DNA from: an uncultured Campylobacter sp.
Lineage (GTDB): Bacteria > Campylobacterota > Campylobacteria > Campylobacterales > Campylobacteraceae
Direction of reading: 5' to 3'
DNA: 48,402 nt
Assembly (NCBI RefSeq): GCF_938045625.1
Contig: NZ_CALIAV010000022.1
Coordinates: 1 to 48,402, forward strand
Shown here: in pieces, positions 16,386 through 25,327 of the stretch
How positions within the stretch are numbered: position 1 is the first letter of the stretch
Layout: each line of letters starts with the position of its first letter
The notes under the pieces: model-generated
What the model was told of the DNA's origin: nothing
The model's input: the letters and a program-made list of their open reading frames with translations, nothing else
Database searches by the model: none
Program-made: the position numbers and the translations under genes

Positions 16386-17453
16386 ATGTTAGCCGACAAA
16401 CTGCAGCCTTTTTTGGATCGCTACGACGAGCTCTCTCGTCTACTTAGCGATCCGTCTATCACAAACGATATCGCAAATATGACCAAGCTCTCAAAAGAGC
16501 AATCAAATTTAGAAGATATCGCTTCGGCTGCAAAGTCCTATCTGCAAACTCTCACGGACATCGAGGAAAACAAGGCCCTGCTCGATGACGCCGAGCTTGG
16601 CGAGCTAGCCAAAGAGGAACTCAAAAATCTCGAATCCCAAAAAGAAAATCTCGAAGAAGAGATTAAAATTTTACTCCTTCCAAAAGATCCTAACGACGAT
16701 AAAAACGTATTTTTAGAGATCCGCGCGGGCACCGGCGGAGACGAAGCGGCGCTTTTTGCGGGCGATTTGTTTAACGCCTACGCCAGATACGCCGAACTTC
16801 GCGGGTATAAATTCGAGATCGTGAGCCAAAGCGAGGGCAACACGGGCGGCTTTAAAGAGATTATTTTGCTGATAAAGGGCAAGGGGGCGTACTCGAGGCT
16901 CAAATTTGAGGGCGGCACCCACCGCGTCCAGCGCGTGCCCGAGACCGAAAGCCAAGGCCGCGTGCATACCTCGGCCGTCACCGTCGCTATCATGCCCGAG
17001 GTTGAAGATAGCGAGATCGAGATAAATCCAAACGACCTTCGCATCGACGTTATGCGCAGCTCGGGCCACGGCGGACAGTCGGTAAATACGACGGACTCGG
17101 CGGTGCGTATCACTCATATCCCGACGGGCATAGTCGTAACAAACCAAGACGGAAAAAGCCAGCACAAAAACAAAGAAGCCGCGATGAAGGTGCTAAAAGC
17201 GCGCCTTTATGAGATACAAGAAGAGGAACGCCTAGCCAAAGAAACCAGCGAGCGCAAAAGCCAAGTCGGCACGGGCGACCGCTCGGGGCGTATCCGCACC
17301 TACAACTTCCCGCAAAACCGTATCAGCGACCACCGCATAAATTTGACGCTTTACCGCCTCGACGCGATAATGGCGGCTGGGCTTTTCGACGAGATTATCG
17401 AGCCTCTCATCGCGCATTATCAAGCCGAAGCGATATCGGACGCCGATCTGTAA
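16386..17453 (+). CDS. prfA: Peptide chain release factor 1
   Basis: RF1 reads UAA and UAG stop codons and triggers release of the finished peptide. The 355-residue protein has the codon-recognition PxT motif (PET, 185-187) in RVPETESQGRVHTSA. The catalytic GGQ is at 229-231 in SSGHGGQSVNTTDSAVR. These mark it as RF1 rather than RF2. It is co-transcribed with rpsT. Confidence 0.98.
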   Translation: MLADKLQPFLDRYDELSRLLSDPSITNDIANMTKLSKEQSNLEDIASAAKSYLQTLTDIEENKALLDDAELGELAKEELKNLESQKENLEEEIKILLLPKDPNDDKNVFLEIRAGTGGDEAALFAGDLFNAYARYAELRGYKFEIVSQSEGNTGGFKEIILLIKGKGAYSRLKFEGGTHRVQRVPETESQGRVHTSAVTVAIMPEVEDSEIEINPNDLRIDVMRSSGHGGQSVNTTDSAVRITHIPTGIVVTNQDGKSQHKNKEAAMKVLKARLYEIQEEERLAKETSERKSQVGTGDRSGRIRTYNFPQNRISDHRINLTLYRLDAIMAAGLFDEIIEPLIAHYQAEAISDADL

Positions 17454-18008
17454 ATTTGAAAATTCACTCAAAATTTCGGCATTTTCAATACGGCATTTTC
17501 GTTAAATTTGGATGCAAATTTTGCTGCAGACGGAGTCGTCATGCAAGTTAAATTTGAGAACAACTTATCTTCGCGTTTTAGGTAAAAATCTCTGAAAAAT
17601 AGTTGTCAATTCGGATCTGTTTTTTTAAATTTAGCTTTAAAAATATCAAATAAAAAACCAAGCCGAAATATATAAACCGATAAATTTTTAGTCGCCTATA
17701 ACCCGTCCAAATTTATCAAATTTTTAGCCCGCCACGCCGTCAATATGTAAAACAAAAACTGTTTGTCAAAGTCAATCGGCGCTCGAAATCGGGTTTTATT
17801 AAAATAGCAAAACCCATAAATTTCTCAAATTTAATAAACAGAAACAAGGCGTCTAATTTATTGCAAGCGGCTTTATAAAAAATTTGAGCGAAGTTTTACG
17901 GCAAACTATTCAAATTTAGTGACTAGAAATAATTTAAAATTTCACGCCGAAACTAAATTTAACATCGCGCCGCGTATCCGTCATGCGCAAAACCCGTCCA
18001 AAACAGCT
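17454..18008. other. 555-base spacer without a recognisable gene
   Basis: Both strands are broken by stop codons, and the sequence is AT-rich with many AAATTT words. The only structure seen is a short inverted repeat GGGTTTT (17791-17797) / AAAACCC (17809-17815) with an 11-base loop and no T-tract. I see no RNA gene, repeat copy or recognisable gene remnant. Confidence 0.5.
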
Positions 18009-18410
18009 TCACTTCGCTAATTCAAGTATATTGCACGCACGTTTGGAGCCCAGATCGCAGGCTTTTTTGAGACGCTCGCCCGATAGCTCAAAGCTCCGCT
18101 GCGCGACGTCGCCTTTTAGATAAAACACCGACTCCTCGTAGCAGCTCTCCGCACTCCCAGCGGCGCAGGCGTCTTTATAGATCGCAAAGGCTTTTGCGCC
18201 ATCCTTGTAGCCCGTTAGCCCCTTGGCGTAAAACTCCGCGGCAAAGTAGCAAGCCAGCGCATCGCCGCCCGAGCAACTTTTTTCTAGCGCAGCGAGCGTT
18301 TTTTCACAGCTTGCGGCGTCGCCTTTGTTGATGCAGGCATTTAGCCCAGCTTCGTCTATCGCGGCATTTGAGAGCACAACTGCAGCGGCTAGTATCCAAA
18401 TTTTTCTCAT
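18009..18410 (-). CDS. Exported Sel1-like (Hcp-type) cysteine-rich repeat protein
   Basis: This 133-residue protein has a signal peptide (about 1-17) followed by Sel1-type helical repeats with paired cysteines, such as LNACINKGDAASC, LEKSCSGGDALAC, YKDACAAGSAESC and LKKACDLGSKRAC. The constant spacing of two cysteines per repeat, bridging helices, is typical of Helicobacter/Campylobacter cysteine-rich Hcp proteins. It probably lies in the periplasm. It overlaps the upstream regulator gene by four bases. The partner is unknown. Confidence 0.85.
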   Translation of the reverse strand: MRKIWILAAAVVLSNAAIDEAGLNACINKGDAASCEKTLAALEKSCSGGDALACYFAAEFYAKGLTGYKDGAKAFAIYKDACAAGSAESCYEESVFYLKGDVAQRSFELSGERLKKACDLGSKRACNILELAK

Positions 18411-18661
18411 TTTTTATCTAGTTCCTTTAAATTTTTAAATCTATAAATCCCGTTTTTCACACGCTCGAAAATTTTGCGATTTTCAAGCAGCCTGATAGTC
18501 TGCGTGACGGTGGGCTTGCTGGCACTCGTCAGCTCGCAGATATCTGAAATTTTAACGGTTATGAAGCCGTTTTCGTCGGCATTTTGGGCTAAAAATAAGA
18601 TGATTTCCAACTTTTTCTCGCCCAAAATTTGACCGAAAATCTCCCTCTCTAGCTCCGTCAT
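18407..18661 (-). CDS. Small winged-helix DNA-binding protein
   Basis: This 84-residue protein is essentially one winged helix-turn-helix: an N-terminal helix, ITVKISDICELTSASKPTVTQTIRLLE as the HTH with its recognition helix, and VKNGIYRFK as the wing. This resembles MarR- or RepL-like wHTH folds. It sits between two exported-protein genes, ten bases after the first and overlapping the second by four, so it may regulate its own operon. No effector domain is present. Confidence 0.75.
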   Translation of the reverse strand: MTELEREIFGQILGEKKLEIILFLAQNADENGFITVKISDICELTSASKPTVTQTIRLLENRKIFERVKNGIYRFKNLKELDKK

Positions 18662-18671
18662 CGCGCTAAAT

Positions 18672-19340
18672 TTACTTGTATTCTAGTAGTTTAAAGTATT
18701 TTTTCGCGACGGGATCGAGAAAAAAGGCATCGTATTTATCGCCCGGGTCATTTCCCATAAGTTCCGGTCTCATGTTGTATTTATACATTTCTCGACCTTT
18801 TTCATTTTCGTCTTCGTGGTATACGTAAAACGCGCCGTCTAGGACGACTTGTCCAAATTTACATTTTTTGCTCTCGCTTTCTTCGTTAGTCCATTCGTAT
18901 TCCCATTTGTATATTTGCCCAAAATTTGAATTTCCGACTTTTAAAAATATATTTTTGAGATGATTGCTGTTAGGCTCGTCCAGCATTAGTTCGCCGTATT
19001 CTATGCCGGTGTTTACATCTCCGTCATACCCTTCGCCAAAGTCGTAATTTTTTCCTACGTAGGTTATTTTACTGCCGTCTGCCGTAACGAAACTTTCGCC
19101 CAGATGACTATAGTTTTCGTCCTCTTTGCGCTTGGTCGCCTCGGCTTCTACGTATTGCATGCTGTTTTCATTGGCGCAGTAACTTAGTTTTAGCTTTACG
19201 ATATCGTTTTTATTCTTTTTTAAAAACGATTTTAGCGCGTGCATAGACTTGACGTCTGACAAAAATATCTCGGCGCTATCTACCTCTTTGGCGCCTAAAA
19301 ACGCGGCAAGCGCAAGCGATAAAACGATGATTTTTTTCAT
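18672..19340 (-). CDS. Exported hypothetical protein
   Basis: The 222-residue protein has a clear signal peptide (MKKIIVLSLALAAFLGA, cleavage after about residue 17) and no further membrane span. The mature part is acidic and rich in Glu, Tyr and Asn, with two Cys (near SYCANEN and KKCKFG) that could form a disulfide. I do not recognise a family. The start has a good AAGGAG site and the gene is the first of a three-gene unit with the wHTH and Sel1-like genes. Confidence 0.75.
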   Translation of the reverse strand: MKKIIVLSLALAAFLGAKEVDSAEIFLSDVKSMHALKSFLKKNKNDIVKLKLSYCANENSMQYVEAEATKRKEDENYSHLGESFVTADGSKITYVGKNYDFGEGYDGDVNTGIEYGELMLDEPNSNHLKNIFLKVGNSNFGQIYKWEYEWTNEESESKKCKFGQVVLDGAFYVYHEDENEKGREMYKYNMRPELMGNDPGDKYDAFFLDPVAKKYFKLLEYK

Positions 19341-19434
19341 TTTTTACTCCTTAAAATGATCCTAATTTTACTAAATTTTAGCTTATTTTACGGCTCTTGC
19401 GATAAAATACGCCAAATTTAATAAAGGATAAAAT

Positions 19435-20205
19435 TTGAAGTTAATCAGCTGGAACGTAAACGGGCTGCGCGCGGTCGCCGCTAAAGACGGTTTTGCTTGG
19501 CTAGAGCAGCATAGACCCGATTTTTTGGGCCTTCAGGAGATTAAGGTGCGCGAGAGCGACGTGCCTGCGGAGATCTACAAGCTCGGATTTAACGAAATCA
19601 GCGTAAATTCGGCAGCAAGAGCCGGGTACTCGGGCGTGATGAGTCTGGCCAAATTTGGCTCCGCTACGCAAAAGGCGGCGTTTTTTGACGACGACGAGGG
19701 ACGGGTTTTGGAGCATAGATTCGGCAACGTCGTACTTTTTAACATCTACTTTCCAAACGGCCAAAAAGACGACGCGCGCCTAGCCTACAAGATGGATTTT
19801 TACGCTAAATTTCTAGCCTACATCCAGGAGCTCGTAAAACAGGGCAAGGACGTGATATTTTGCGGCGACGTGAACACCGCGCACCGCGAGATCGACCTCA
19901 AAAACCCAAAGGCAAACGCCAAAACCTCGGGCTTTTTGCCTATCGAGCGCGCATGGCTGGACGAGGTCGTCGCATGCGGCTTTATCGACACCTTTCGGCA
20001 CGTCCGCGGCGACGCGGCGGACGCGTATTCGTGGTGGAGCTACCGCTTTAACGCCCGCGCCAAAAACGTCGGCTGGAGGATCGATTATTTTTTCATTTCA
20101 GCAAGCCTCAAAGACCGCTTAAAAGACGCGTTTATCCTGAAGGGTATCACGGGCTCTGACCACTGCCCCGTCGGCATCGAGATCGATTTGGAGGGGCTTA
20201 TTTAA
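19435..20205 (+). CDS. xth: Exodeoxyribonuclease III (AP endonuclease)
   Basis: This 256-residue enzyme cuts DNA at abasic sites and has 3'-phosphatase and exonuclease activity in base excision repair. Family motifs are present: ISWNVNGLRA at the N-terminus, LGLQEIKV with the metal-binding Glu, IYFPNGQ, GDVNTAH with catalytic Asp/Asn, and SDHCPVG with the final Asp-His. It starts at TTG 19435 with AAGGA seven bases upstream. It is alone, diverging from the exported-protein operon. Confidence 0.97.
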   Translation: MKLISWNVNGLRAVAAKDGFAWLEQHRPDFLGLQEIKVRESDVPAEIYKLGFNEISVNSAARAGYSGVMSLAKFGSATQKAAFFDDDEGRVLEHRFGNVVLFNIYFPNGQKDDARLAYKMDFYAKFLAYIQELVKQGKDVIFCGDVNTAHREIDLKNPKANAKTSGFLPIERAWLDEVVACGFIDTFRHVRGDAADAYSWWSYRFNARAKNVGWRIDYFFISASLKDRLKDAFILKGITGSDHCPVGIEIDLEGLI

Positions 20206-20367
20206 ATTTTTTAGCGGCGCGGGTTAAATTCGAGCTAAATTTACGCTTTTACGGCAGGTGATTTTGGGTCAAATTTGACTCGTCGCGCGATTTGCCAAAT
20301 TTAAGTCCAAATTTTGCGCCCGCTTTTAAAAACCAAACGCTTAAATTTAAGCCGCGATATATGCGTA

Positions 20368-20379
20368 TATAATTATAAT
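20368..20379 (+). promoter_or_regulatory. Tandem -10 boxes upstream of the lipoprotein gene
   Basis: TATAAT occurs twice in succession, at 20368-20373 and 20374-20379, about 70 bases before the lipoprotein start. The 5' leader ends with AAAGGA at 20437-20442. Spacer 20,206-20,367 is otherwise filled with AAATTT words. Confidence 0.5.
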
Positions 20380-20447
20380 ATATAACGAAAAAAGCGACAA
20401 ACAGGCGAGCCTAAAGGCTTTTACGTAATCAAATTTAAAGGAAAAAC

Positions 20448-20942
20448 ATGATGAACAAAACTATCTTATCGGCTATTTTAGCAGGAGCTACCCTTTTAAC
20501 ACTAAGCGGTTGTTTTGATTCGGGAGCTAGCGGAAATAAAGAAACCAAAGTCGATAAACCTAGCGGAAAGATAGCAAAGAGCCTAAAAGAAGTTTGCGAT
20601 AATCCAAATACTAAATATGACGCTTTAGTAGCAGATTTAAAAGTAAAAATGCTTAAAGATGATAATAAAGGCAATAAATGGGTTTTCTTTTATGATCAAA
20701 ATAACCAAGACTTTAAAATTACGGCAAGAACAACAACAACAAATTATCAAATTCAACATCTAGTTATTCCACAAATAGAATTTTTAAACGTTCATTTAGA
20801 AATGCAAGAACCTGAATGCAGAAACGAATCAAATCCGTATAAAGAAAAAATACTGAAAGATAAAGACATAACGCACAAAGAGGCGGCAGAATATGAAAAA
20901 GTAATTTCGGTAGGAAACATAATACAAATAAAAAAAATATAG
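20448..20942 (+). CDS. Predicted lipoprotein, function unknown
   Basis: The 164-residue protein has a signal peptide with lipobox LSGC (Cys22), so it should be lipidated and held in a membrane. The mature part is hydrophilic, Lys/Asn-rich, with a CDNPNTKYDALVADLKVKML segment and one more Cys (PECRNE). Codon use is AT-richer than the surrounding genes. Two consecutive ATGs exist (20448, 20451); the second has the better distance from AAAGGA. No family recognised. Confidence 0.75.
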   Translation: MMNKTILSAILAGATLLTLSGCFDSGASGNKETKVDKPSGKIAKSLKEVCDNPNTKYDALVADLKVKMLKDDNKGNKWVFFYDQNNQDFKITARTTTTNYQIQHLVIPQIEFLNVHLEMQEPECRNESNPYKEKILKDKDITHKEAAEYEKVISVGNIIQIKKI

Positions 20943-20965
20943 TTTATATAAAAATAGGAAATTTA

Positions 20966-21000
20966 TGCAAGAAAAACGGCGCTTAGCGCGAGGCGCCGTT
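20966..21000 (-). terminator. Intrinsic terminator of mntP
   Basis: On the minus strand AACGGCGC (21000-20993) pairs with GCGCCGTT (20982-20975) around a ten-base loop, and a TTTTTC tract follows directly. It lies just past the mntP stop codon. It may also limit read-through from the convergent lipoprotein gene, although the T-tract is on the mntP side. Confidence 0.8.
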
Positions 21001-21004
21001 AAAT

Positions 21005-21565
21005 TTAGCTCAAAAACCCATGATTCAAAAGGTGCGTGATTAGGATTTTAAAACCAAGTGCGATGAGGATCGCGCCGCCTAAAATCAGCGCCTTTTGCTC
21101 CAAAAACTCTCCCGCAAATTTACCGACGTAAAACGCCGCGACGCTAAGCGCAAAGCAAACTACTCCGATCACGGCGGCGCTAAAGTAGATATCCGCAGCC
21201 GTAAAGCTAAGCGTCACGCCCACGGCTAGCGCGTCGATGCTGGTGGCAAATCCGCCGCAAAGTAGCATCTTTGTATCGAGGCTCACGGCCTGCGCGGGCT
21301 CGTTTCTACAGGCTTCGCGGGTCATCTTTACGCCCAAAAAACCCAAAATCGCAAACGCGATAAAATGATCGATCTGCGCGATAAATCTAGCAAACGCCGC
21401 GCCCAAAAAATAGCCTGCAAGCGGCATCGCCGCCTGAAAAAATCCAAAAACAAACGCGATAAATAAAATCTTTGATAGCGCGAGATTGCGGTATTTCGCG
21501 CCGTTTGCGATGCTAAGCGCCGCCGCGTCCATAGCAAGCGCGATAGAGAGAAGTAAAAGCTCCAT
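21005..21565 (-). CDS. mntP: Manganese efflux pump MntP
   Basis: MntP exports Mn2+ across the inner membrane. The 186-residue protein has six hydrophobic spans arranged as two related halves, each with a conserved Asp motif: ALAMDAAALS (D13) and ATSIDALAVGV (D111). Length fits the family. It stands alone with its own terminator. No mntP riboswitch is recognisable in the upstream spacer. Confidence 0.93.
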   Translation of the reverse strand: MELLLLSIALAMDAAALSIANGAKYRNLALSKILFIAFVFGFFQAAMPLAGYFLGAAFARFIAQIDHFIAFAILGFLGVKMTREACRNEPAQAVSLDTKMLLCGGFATSIDALAVGVTLSFTAADIYFSAAVIGVVCFALSVAAFYVGKFAGEFLEQKALILGGAILIALGFKILITHLLNHGFLS

Positions 21566-21865
21566 TTCGTCCTTTCAAAAAGGCTAATTTTAGCTTAAAA
21601 TTTACTTCTTGCGGCTAATCTCGCTCAAATTTGCGGCTAAATTTGACGTCTGAAATTTGGAGCCAAACAGACGAGCGCGCCGTATAAATTTGCGCTTAAA
21701 TTTAGCTCTTAAATCACGGCTCAAATTTTGCATTTTAAATTTGCAAATTTAGCCCTCCGTGCCGTAAAGATGCGGGTAAATTCGCCCTAAAAAGGCCCAA
21801 ATTTACCCGTTTAAAAGCTGAAATTTAATATCATAACCGCCGAATTTTACTTTAAGGAAAAAACG
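21566..21865. other. 300-base divergent spacer, nothing recognised
   Basis: The sequence between mntP and the DUF4197 gene is built largely of AAATTT-containing words and GC-richer joins. The only clear element is AAGGA shortly before the ATG at 21866. I see no stable hairpin, RNA gene or repeat copy. Confidence 0.4.
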
Positions 21866-22612
21866 ATGAAGAAAAGTTTGATCTTATGCGCGGTTTTGCT
21901 CGCCGTTTCGGCTCAGGCTAATTGGCAAGAGACGCTAAACCAAGGCGCGCAGATACTGGGTGCGGCAAACTCGGGCGACTATAAAAGCGCGGTCAGCTCG
22001 GCTCTAAATGCGGCCGTTAAGGAGCTGTCAAACGGGGGATTTTTAAAAAACGCCACGGCTAAAATCCCGCTACCAAAGAGCCTAGAAACGGCGGCAAATT
22101 TGGCTAAAAAAGTGGGCGGCGAAAAGTGGGCCAACGAGCTAGTAACCTCGATAAATAACGCGGCAAGCGCGGCCGTGCCGGGAGCTGCGGACGTATTTTC
22201 GGGTGTGATAAAAAACATGAGCGACGCGGACGTGAAAAAGGTGCTAGAAGGCGGCAAGGACAGCTTTACGAAGTTTTTGCAACAAAACTCGAGCCAGAAG
22301 CTGCAAGCCGTATTTAAGCCGATCATCACCAAAATGATGAGCGACAATACCTTTGCCACGGCGTATAACGGGCTAAATTCATTCGTCGCGGGCAGCGCGC
22401 TGGCAAAATCAGACGCCGCAAAGCAGCTAAAAGGCATCGCTACTAGCATGGGCGCGGGCGAATACATCCCGCAAGAAGACGAGGATCTAAACGGCTATAT
22501 CACGCGCAAGACGCTAGACGGGCTCTTTAACGTGATGAGCGAGAAGGAAAGCTCGCTAAGGGGCGGCGCCGTGGAGCAGGGCACGAAAATTCTGCAGGGA
22601 ATTTTCAAGTAA
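21866..22612 (+). CDS. Exported DUF4197 family protein
   Basis: The 248-residue protein has a signal peptide (about 1-18) and an all-helical mature part matching DUF4197: LNAAVKELSNGGFLKN, KIPLPKSLETAANLAKKVG, INNAASAAVPGAADVF, the GKDSFTKFLQQNSSQKLQAVFKP stretch, and a YITRKTLDGLFNVMSEKES ending. The family is widespread in Gram-negative periplasms but its function is not known to me. Fifteen bases separate it from the following transporter gene, so they may be co-transcribed. Confidence 0.85.
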   Translation: MKKSLILCAVLLAVSAQANWQETLNQGAQILGAANSGDYKSAVSSALNAAVKELSNGGFLKNATAKIPLPKSLETAANLAKKVGGEKWANELVTSINNAASAAVPGAADVFSGVIKNMSDADVKKVLEGGKDSFTKFLQQNSSQKLQAVFKPIITKMMSDNTFATAYNGLNSFVAGSALAKSDAAKQLKGIATSMGAGEYIPQEDEDLNGYITRKTLDGLFNVMSEKESSLRGGAVEQGTKILQGIFK

Positions 22613-22626
22613 AATAAGGGAGAATA

Positions 22627-23514
22627 GTGAAAAATAGTTTGGAATTTCGCGCCGATGTGGGCATGATTTTTGTTGCGATAGTCTTTGGTCTGGGCTATCT
22701 GCCTACCTCGCTAGCGCTTGCTACTAATGGCGTTTTTGGCGTGTTGTTTTGGAGATTTTTGCTAGCGGCGATCATAGCCGGGGCGATATTTTATAAAAAG
22801 CTAAAAGACGTAAGCGCGCCTGATATAAAATCGGGCGTGATCTTGGGTCTGTTTTTGTTCGCTGGATTTGTCAGCCAGACTTTTGCGTTTAAGTACGCCG
22901 ACACCTCGTCCGTGGCCTTTATCATCGGGCTAAACGTGGCTTTGGTGCCTTTTATCGCGGCGGGGCTTTTTAGGCATAAAATTTACTCCTACGCGTATGT
23001 GGGCGTGGCGTTTGCGGTGGCGGGGCTTTATATGATAGGCGATACGAAGGTGGGCTTTGGCCTGGGCGAGATTTTGGCTCTGGTTTGTGCGTGCGCCTAC
23101 TCTTTTCACATCGTGCTCACCAACCGCTTGGTGCAAAAATGCAACCTCGTGAATATGGTTTATTTTGAAATTTTGACCCTAATCGCGCTTTGTTTTGTGG
23201 CTATTTTAGTTTTTGAGGACGCTAAAATCGCTCCTGTCGTGGACAAGGCGTTTATCATAGCGATGCTAGTCGTGGGCGTGCTGGGTACGGCGTTTGCGTT
23301 TTTTGCGCAGGCCTTGATGCAAAAATTTACCACGCCCGTTAAAACGGCGATATTTTTCACCCTTGAGCCCGTAACTGCCGGAGCGATGGGGTATTTCATC
23401 GGCGCGGAGGACATCAGCGCATATAGGCTTTGCGGCGCGGCGCTTATCTTGGTCGGAGTTTTGATCAGCGAGATAGGCAGCTACCTGCGCGCTAAAAAGG
23501 AAAATTTAGCCTAA
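22627..23514 (+). CDS. EamA/DMT family transporter (first of two paralogues)
   Basis: The 295-residue inner-membrane protein has ten predicted spans in two EamA repeats, typical of drug/metabolite transporters such as amino-acid or metabolite exporters. It starts at GTG 22627 after a GGGAG site. The conserved AFKYADTSSVAFIIGLNVALVPF and KFTTPVKTAIFFTLEPVTAG segments recur in the next gene, so the two are tandem paralogues. Substrate cannot be told from sequence. Confidence 0.9.
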   Translation: MKNSLEFRADVGMIFVAIVFGLGYLPTSLALATNGVFGVLFWRFLLAAIIAGAIFYKKLKDVSAPDIKSGVILGLFLFAGFVSQTFAFKYADTSSVAFIIGLNVALVPFIAAGLFRHKIYSYAYVGVAFAVAGLYMIGDTKVGFGLGEILALVCACAYSFHIVLTNRLVQKCNLVNMVYFEILTLIALCFVAILVFEDAKIAPVVDKAFIIAMLVVGVLGTAFAFFAQALMQKFTTPVKTAIFFTLEPVTAGAMGYFIGAEDISAYRLCGAALILVGVLISEIGSYLRAKKENLA

Positions 23515-23734
23515 ATTTCGGCGAGTTTTGGCGTTTTGCTCAAAGCGCCGACCTGCCGTAAAATCAAATTTATCAAATCGCCGCCAAATTTACTCTCGCG
23601 GCGATTTTCTTTCTTAAATTTATCACCGTTTGCCAGCTAGCAAGAGGGCGGCGACTCTCAAATTTGACGCGATAAAGCCCGAATTTAGTCAAATTGCGTT
23701 AAATTTGCCCCTTAAATTTAGCTAAAGAAATCAG

Positions 23735-24622
23735 ATGAAAAAATCAACCGAATTTAAGGCCGACCTCGCGCTGTTCGTGATCGCGGTGGTCTGGGGCGTG
23801 ACGTTTTTGCCGATGGCGCAGACGCTAAAGACAAACGGCGTTTTTACGCTTTTGTTTTGGAGGTTTTTGATCGCGGCCGCGCTGATGGCGCTCATAAGCC
23901 TCAAATTTACGCGAAAAATCGACCGCAATTCGCTAAGATTCGGCACATTTTTAGGCGCGCTTTTGTTCGCGGCCTTTACGCTTCAGACCTTTGCTCTCAA
24001 ATACGCCCCAAGCTCTACTGTCGCCTTTATCACGGGGCTAAATGCCGTTTTTACGCCATTTATCGCGCTCGCGTTTTTCGGACAAAAGGTCGTCGTTTAC
24101 GCATTTATCGGCGCGTTTTTATCGGCGGCGGGGCTTTATTTTTTAACTGGCAGCGAGCTTGGTTTTGGCGCGGGCGAGGCGCTTAGCGTCGTTTGCGCGC
24201 TGGGCTTTGCGCTACATATCATTTTCACGGGCGTTTTGGTGCGCAGGTGCGAGCTTTACTGGATGGTGAGCGCGCAGTTTGCGGTCGTCGCGGCGCTTTG
24301 TTTCGTCGCTGCGCAGATTTTCGAGCCTCGCGGCGTCGTGCCCGTTTTAGACGAGGCGTTTTTTATCGCGGTTGCGGTGACGTCGGTGTTTGCGACGGTT
24401 TTGGCGTTTTTCGTGCAAACCGCGGCGCAGCGCTACACGACGCCCGTTAAAACCTCGCTCATATTTACCTTTGAGCCGGTAAGTGCGGGGATTGTGGGGT
24501 ATTTTTTTGGCGGCGAGATACTAAGCGGTGTGCAGATAGCTGGAGCTGGGCTCATACTCTTTGGCATCGTCGTTAGCGAAGTGGGCAGCTACTATAAAAA
24601 CAAAAGATCGCGGGAAATTTGA
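23735..24622 (+). CDS. EamA/DMT family transporter (second of two paralogues)
   Basis: This is also 295 residues and similar to the previous gene along its whole length: TLKTNGVFTLLFWRFLIAA, ALKYAPSSTVAFITGLNAVF, YTTPVKTSLIFTFEPVSAG. It has ten spans in two repeats. A 220-base spacer separates it from its paralogue, so the duplication is old enough for both spacer and sequence to have changed. Substrate unknown; paralogues of this type sometimes work as pairs. Confidence 0.9.
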   Translation: MKKSTEFKADLALFVIAVVWGVTFLPMAQTLKTNGVFTLLFWRFLIAAALMALISLKFTRKIDRNSLRFGTFLGALLFAAFTLQTFALKYAPSSTVAFITGLNAVFTPFIALAFFGQKVVVYAFIGAFLSAAGLYFLTGSELGFGAGEALSVVCALGFALHIIFTGVLVRRCELYWMVSAQFAVVAALCFVAAQIFEPRGVVPVLDEAFFIAVAVTSVFATVLAFFVQTAAQRYTTPVKTSLIFTFEPVSAGIVGYFFGGEILSGVQIAGAGLILFGIVVSEVGSYYKNKRSREI

Positions 24623-24718
24623 GCTAGTGGCTTTGCATGCTTAAATACGGGGCGGCCGAATTTTACGGTTAAATTTAAAAATTTCGACGTAAATTTGGCC
24701 GCAAAAAGGAAGGGGAAA

Positions 24719-25239
24719 ATGAACGAGGATGAAAATTTAGCGGCGCCAAAGTGGATGGAGCTTGACGCTGAAGAGAAAATTTTGTGCGAATTTGAGCTCG
24801 TGCATACCATCCACAAAGAAGTCAGAGCCGCGCTTTGTATTTTTTATACGCGGGCGACAAGGGTTTTGACGTAGGCGCTGTTTGGTTTGCTATGACGGCG
24901 GGCTGCGCATTTTTATTTTGCCTTTTTGCACGGCAAAGCATAAAGACCGCCAAAGCAAAAAAATTATACGTCTCAAACAAGCGCTTTATAACGCAGCGCG
25001 ATACAGTCGGTATCGGCGACGTGTATTTTAGGTATTTTGACTCTGGCTATTCGTGGATATCGTTTAAAGTCGAGCTTTGTTTTTATGAAAACAAAAAATT
25101 TCTCTTTTACTGCGTAGCGGACGAGGAGAGCGATGAGTATAAAAATTTGATAAATTCGCTATACGAGATTTCAAAAAACGACCGCCTCTTGCAAAAGCAC
25201 CTAGGCTACTACGTAAAGCAAAAGCAAATCAATCCGTAA
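24719..25239 (+). pseudogene. Frameshifted small membrane protein gene
   Basis: An ATG at 24719, after an AGGAAGGGG site, opens a frame (MNEDENLAAPKWMELDAEEK...) that stops after 51 codons. The continuation lies in another frame: a hydrophobic segment VWFAMTAGCAFLFCLFA, then KLYVSNKRFITQRDTVGIGDV and a C-terminal region to 25239 that looks like a bacterial PH-like domain. One extra T in the T6 run at 24840-24845 would join both parts smoothly (ALCIF-LYAGD). It may be a real disruption, a slippage site or a sequencing error. No family recognised with certainty. Confidence 0.65.
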
Positions 25240-25327
25240 ATTTAGCCAAATTTGAGAGCGCCGCGCAGTCTGTCGCCTGCGGGCTCACAAGCCAAATTTG
25301 ATCAAATTTGACCCTAAAACGCCGAAT

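Noticed and set aside
17791..17815. GGGTTTT/AAAACCC inverted repeat as a terminator of prfA
   Set aside because: It is more than 330 bases past the prfA stop, has an 11-base loop and no T-run.
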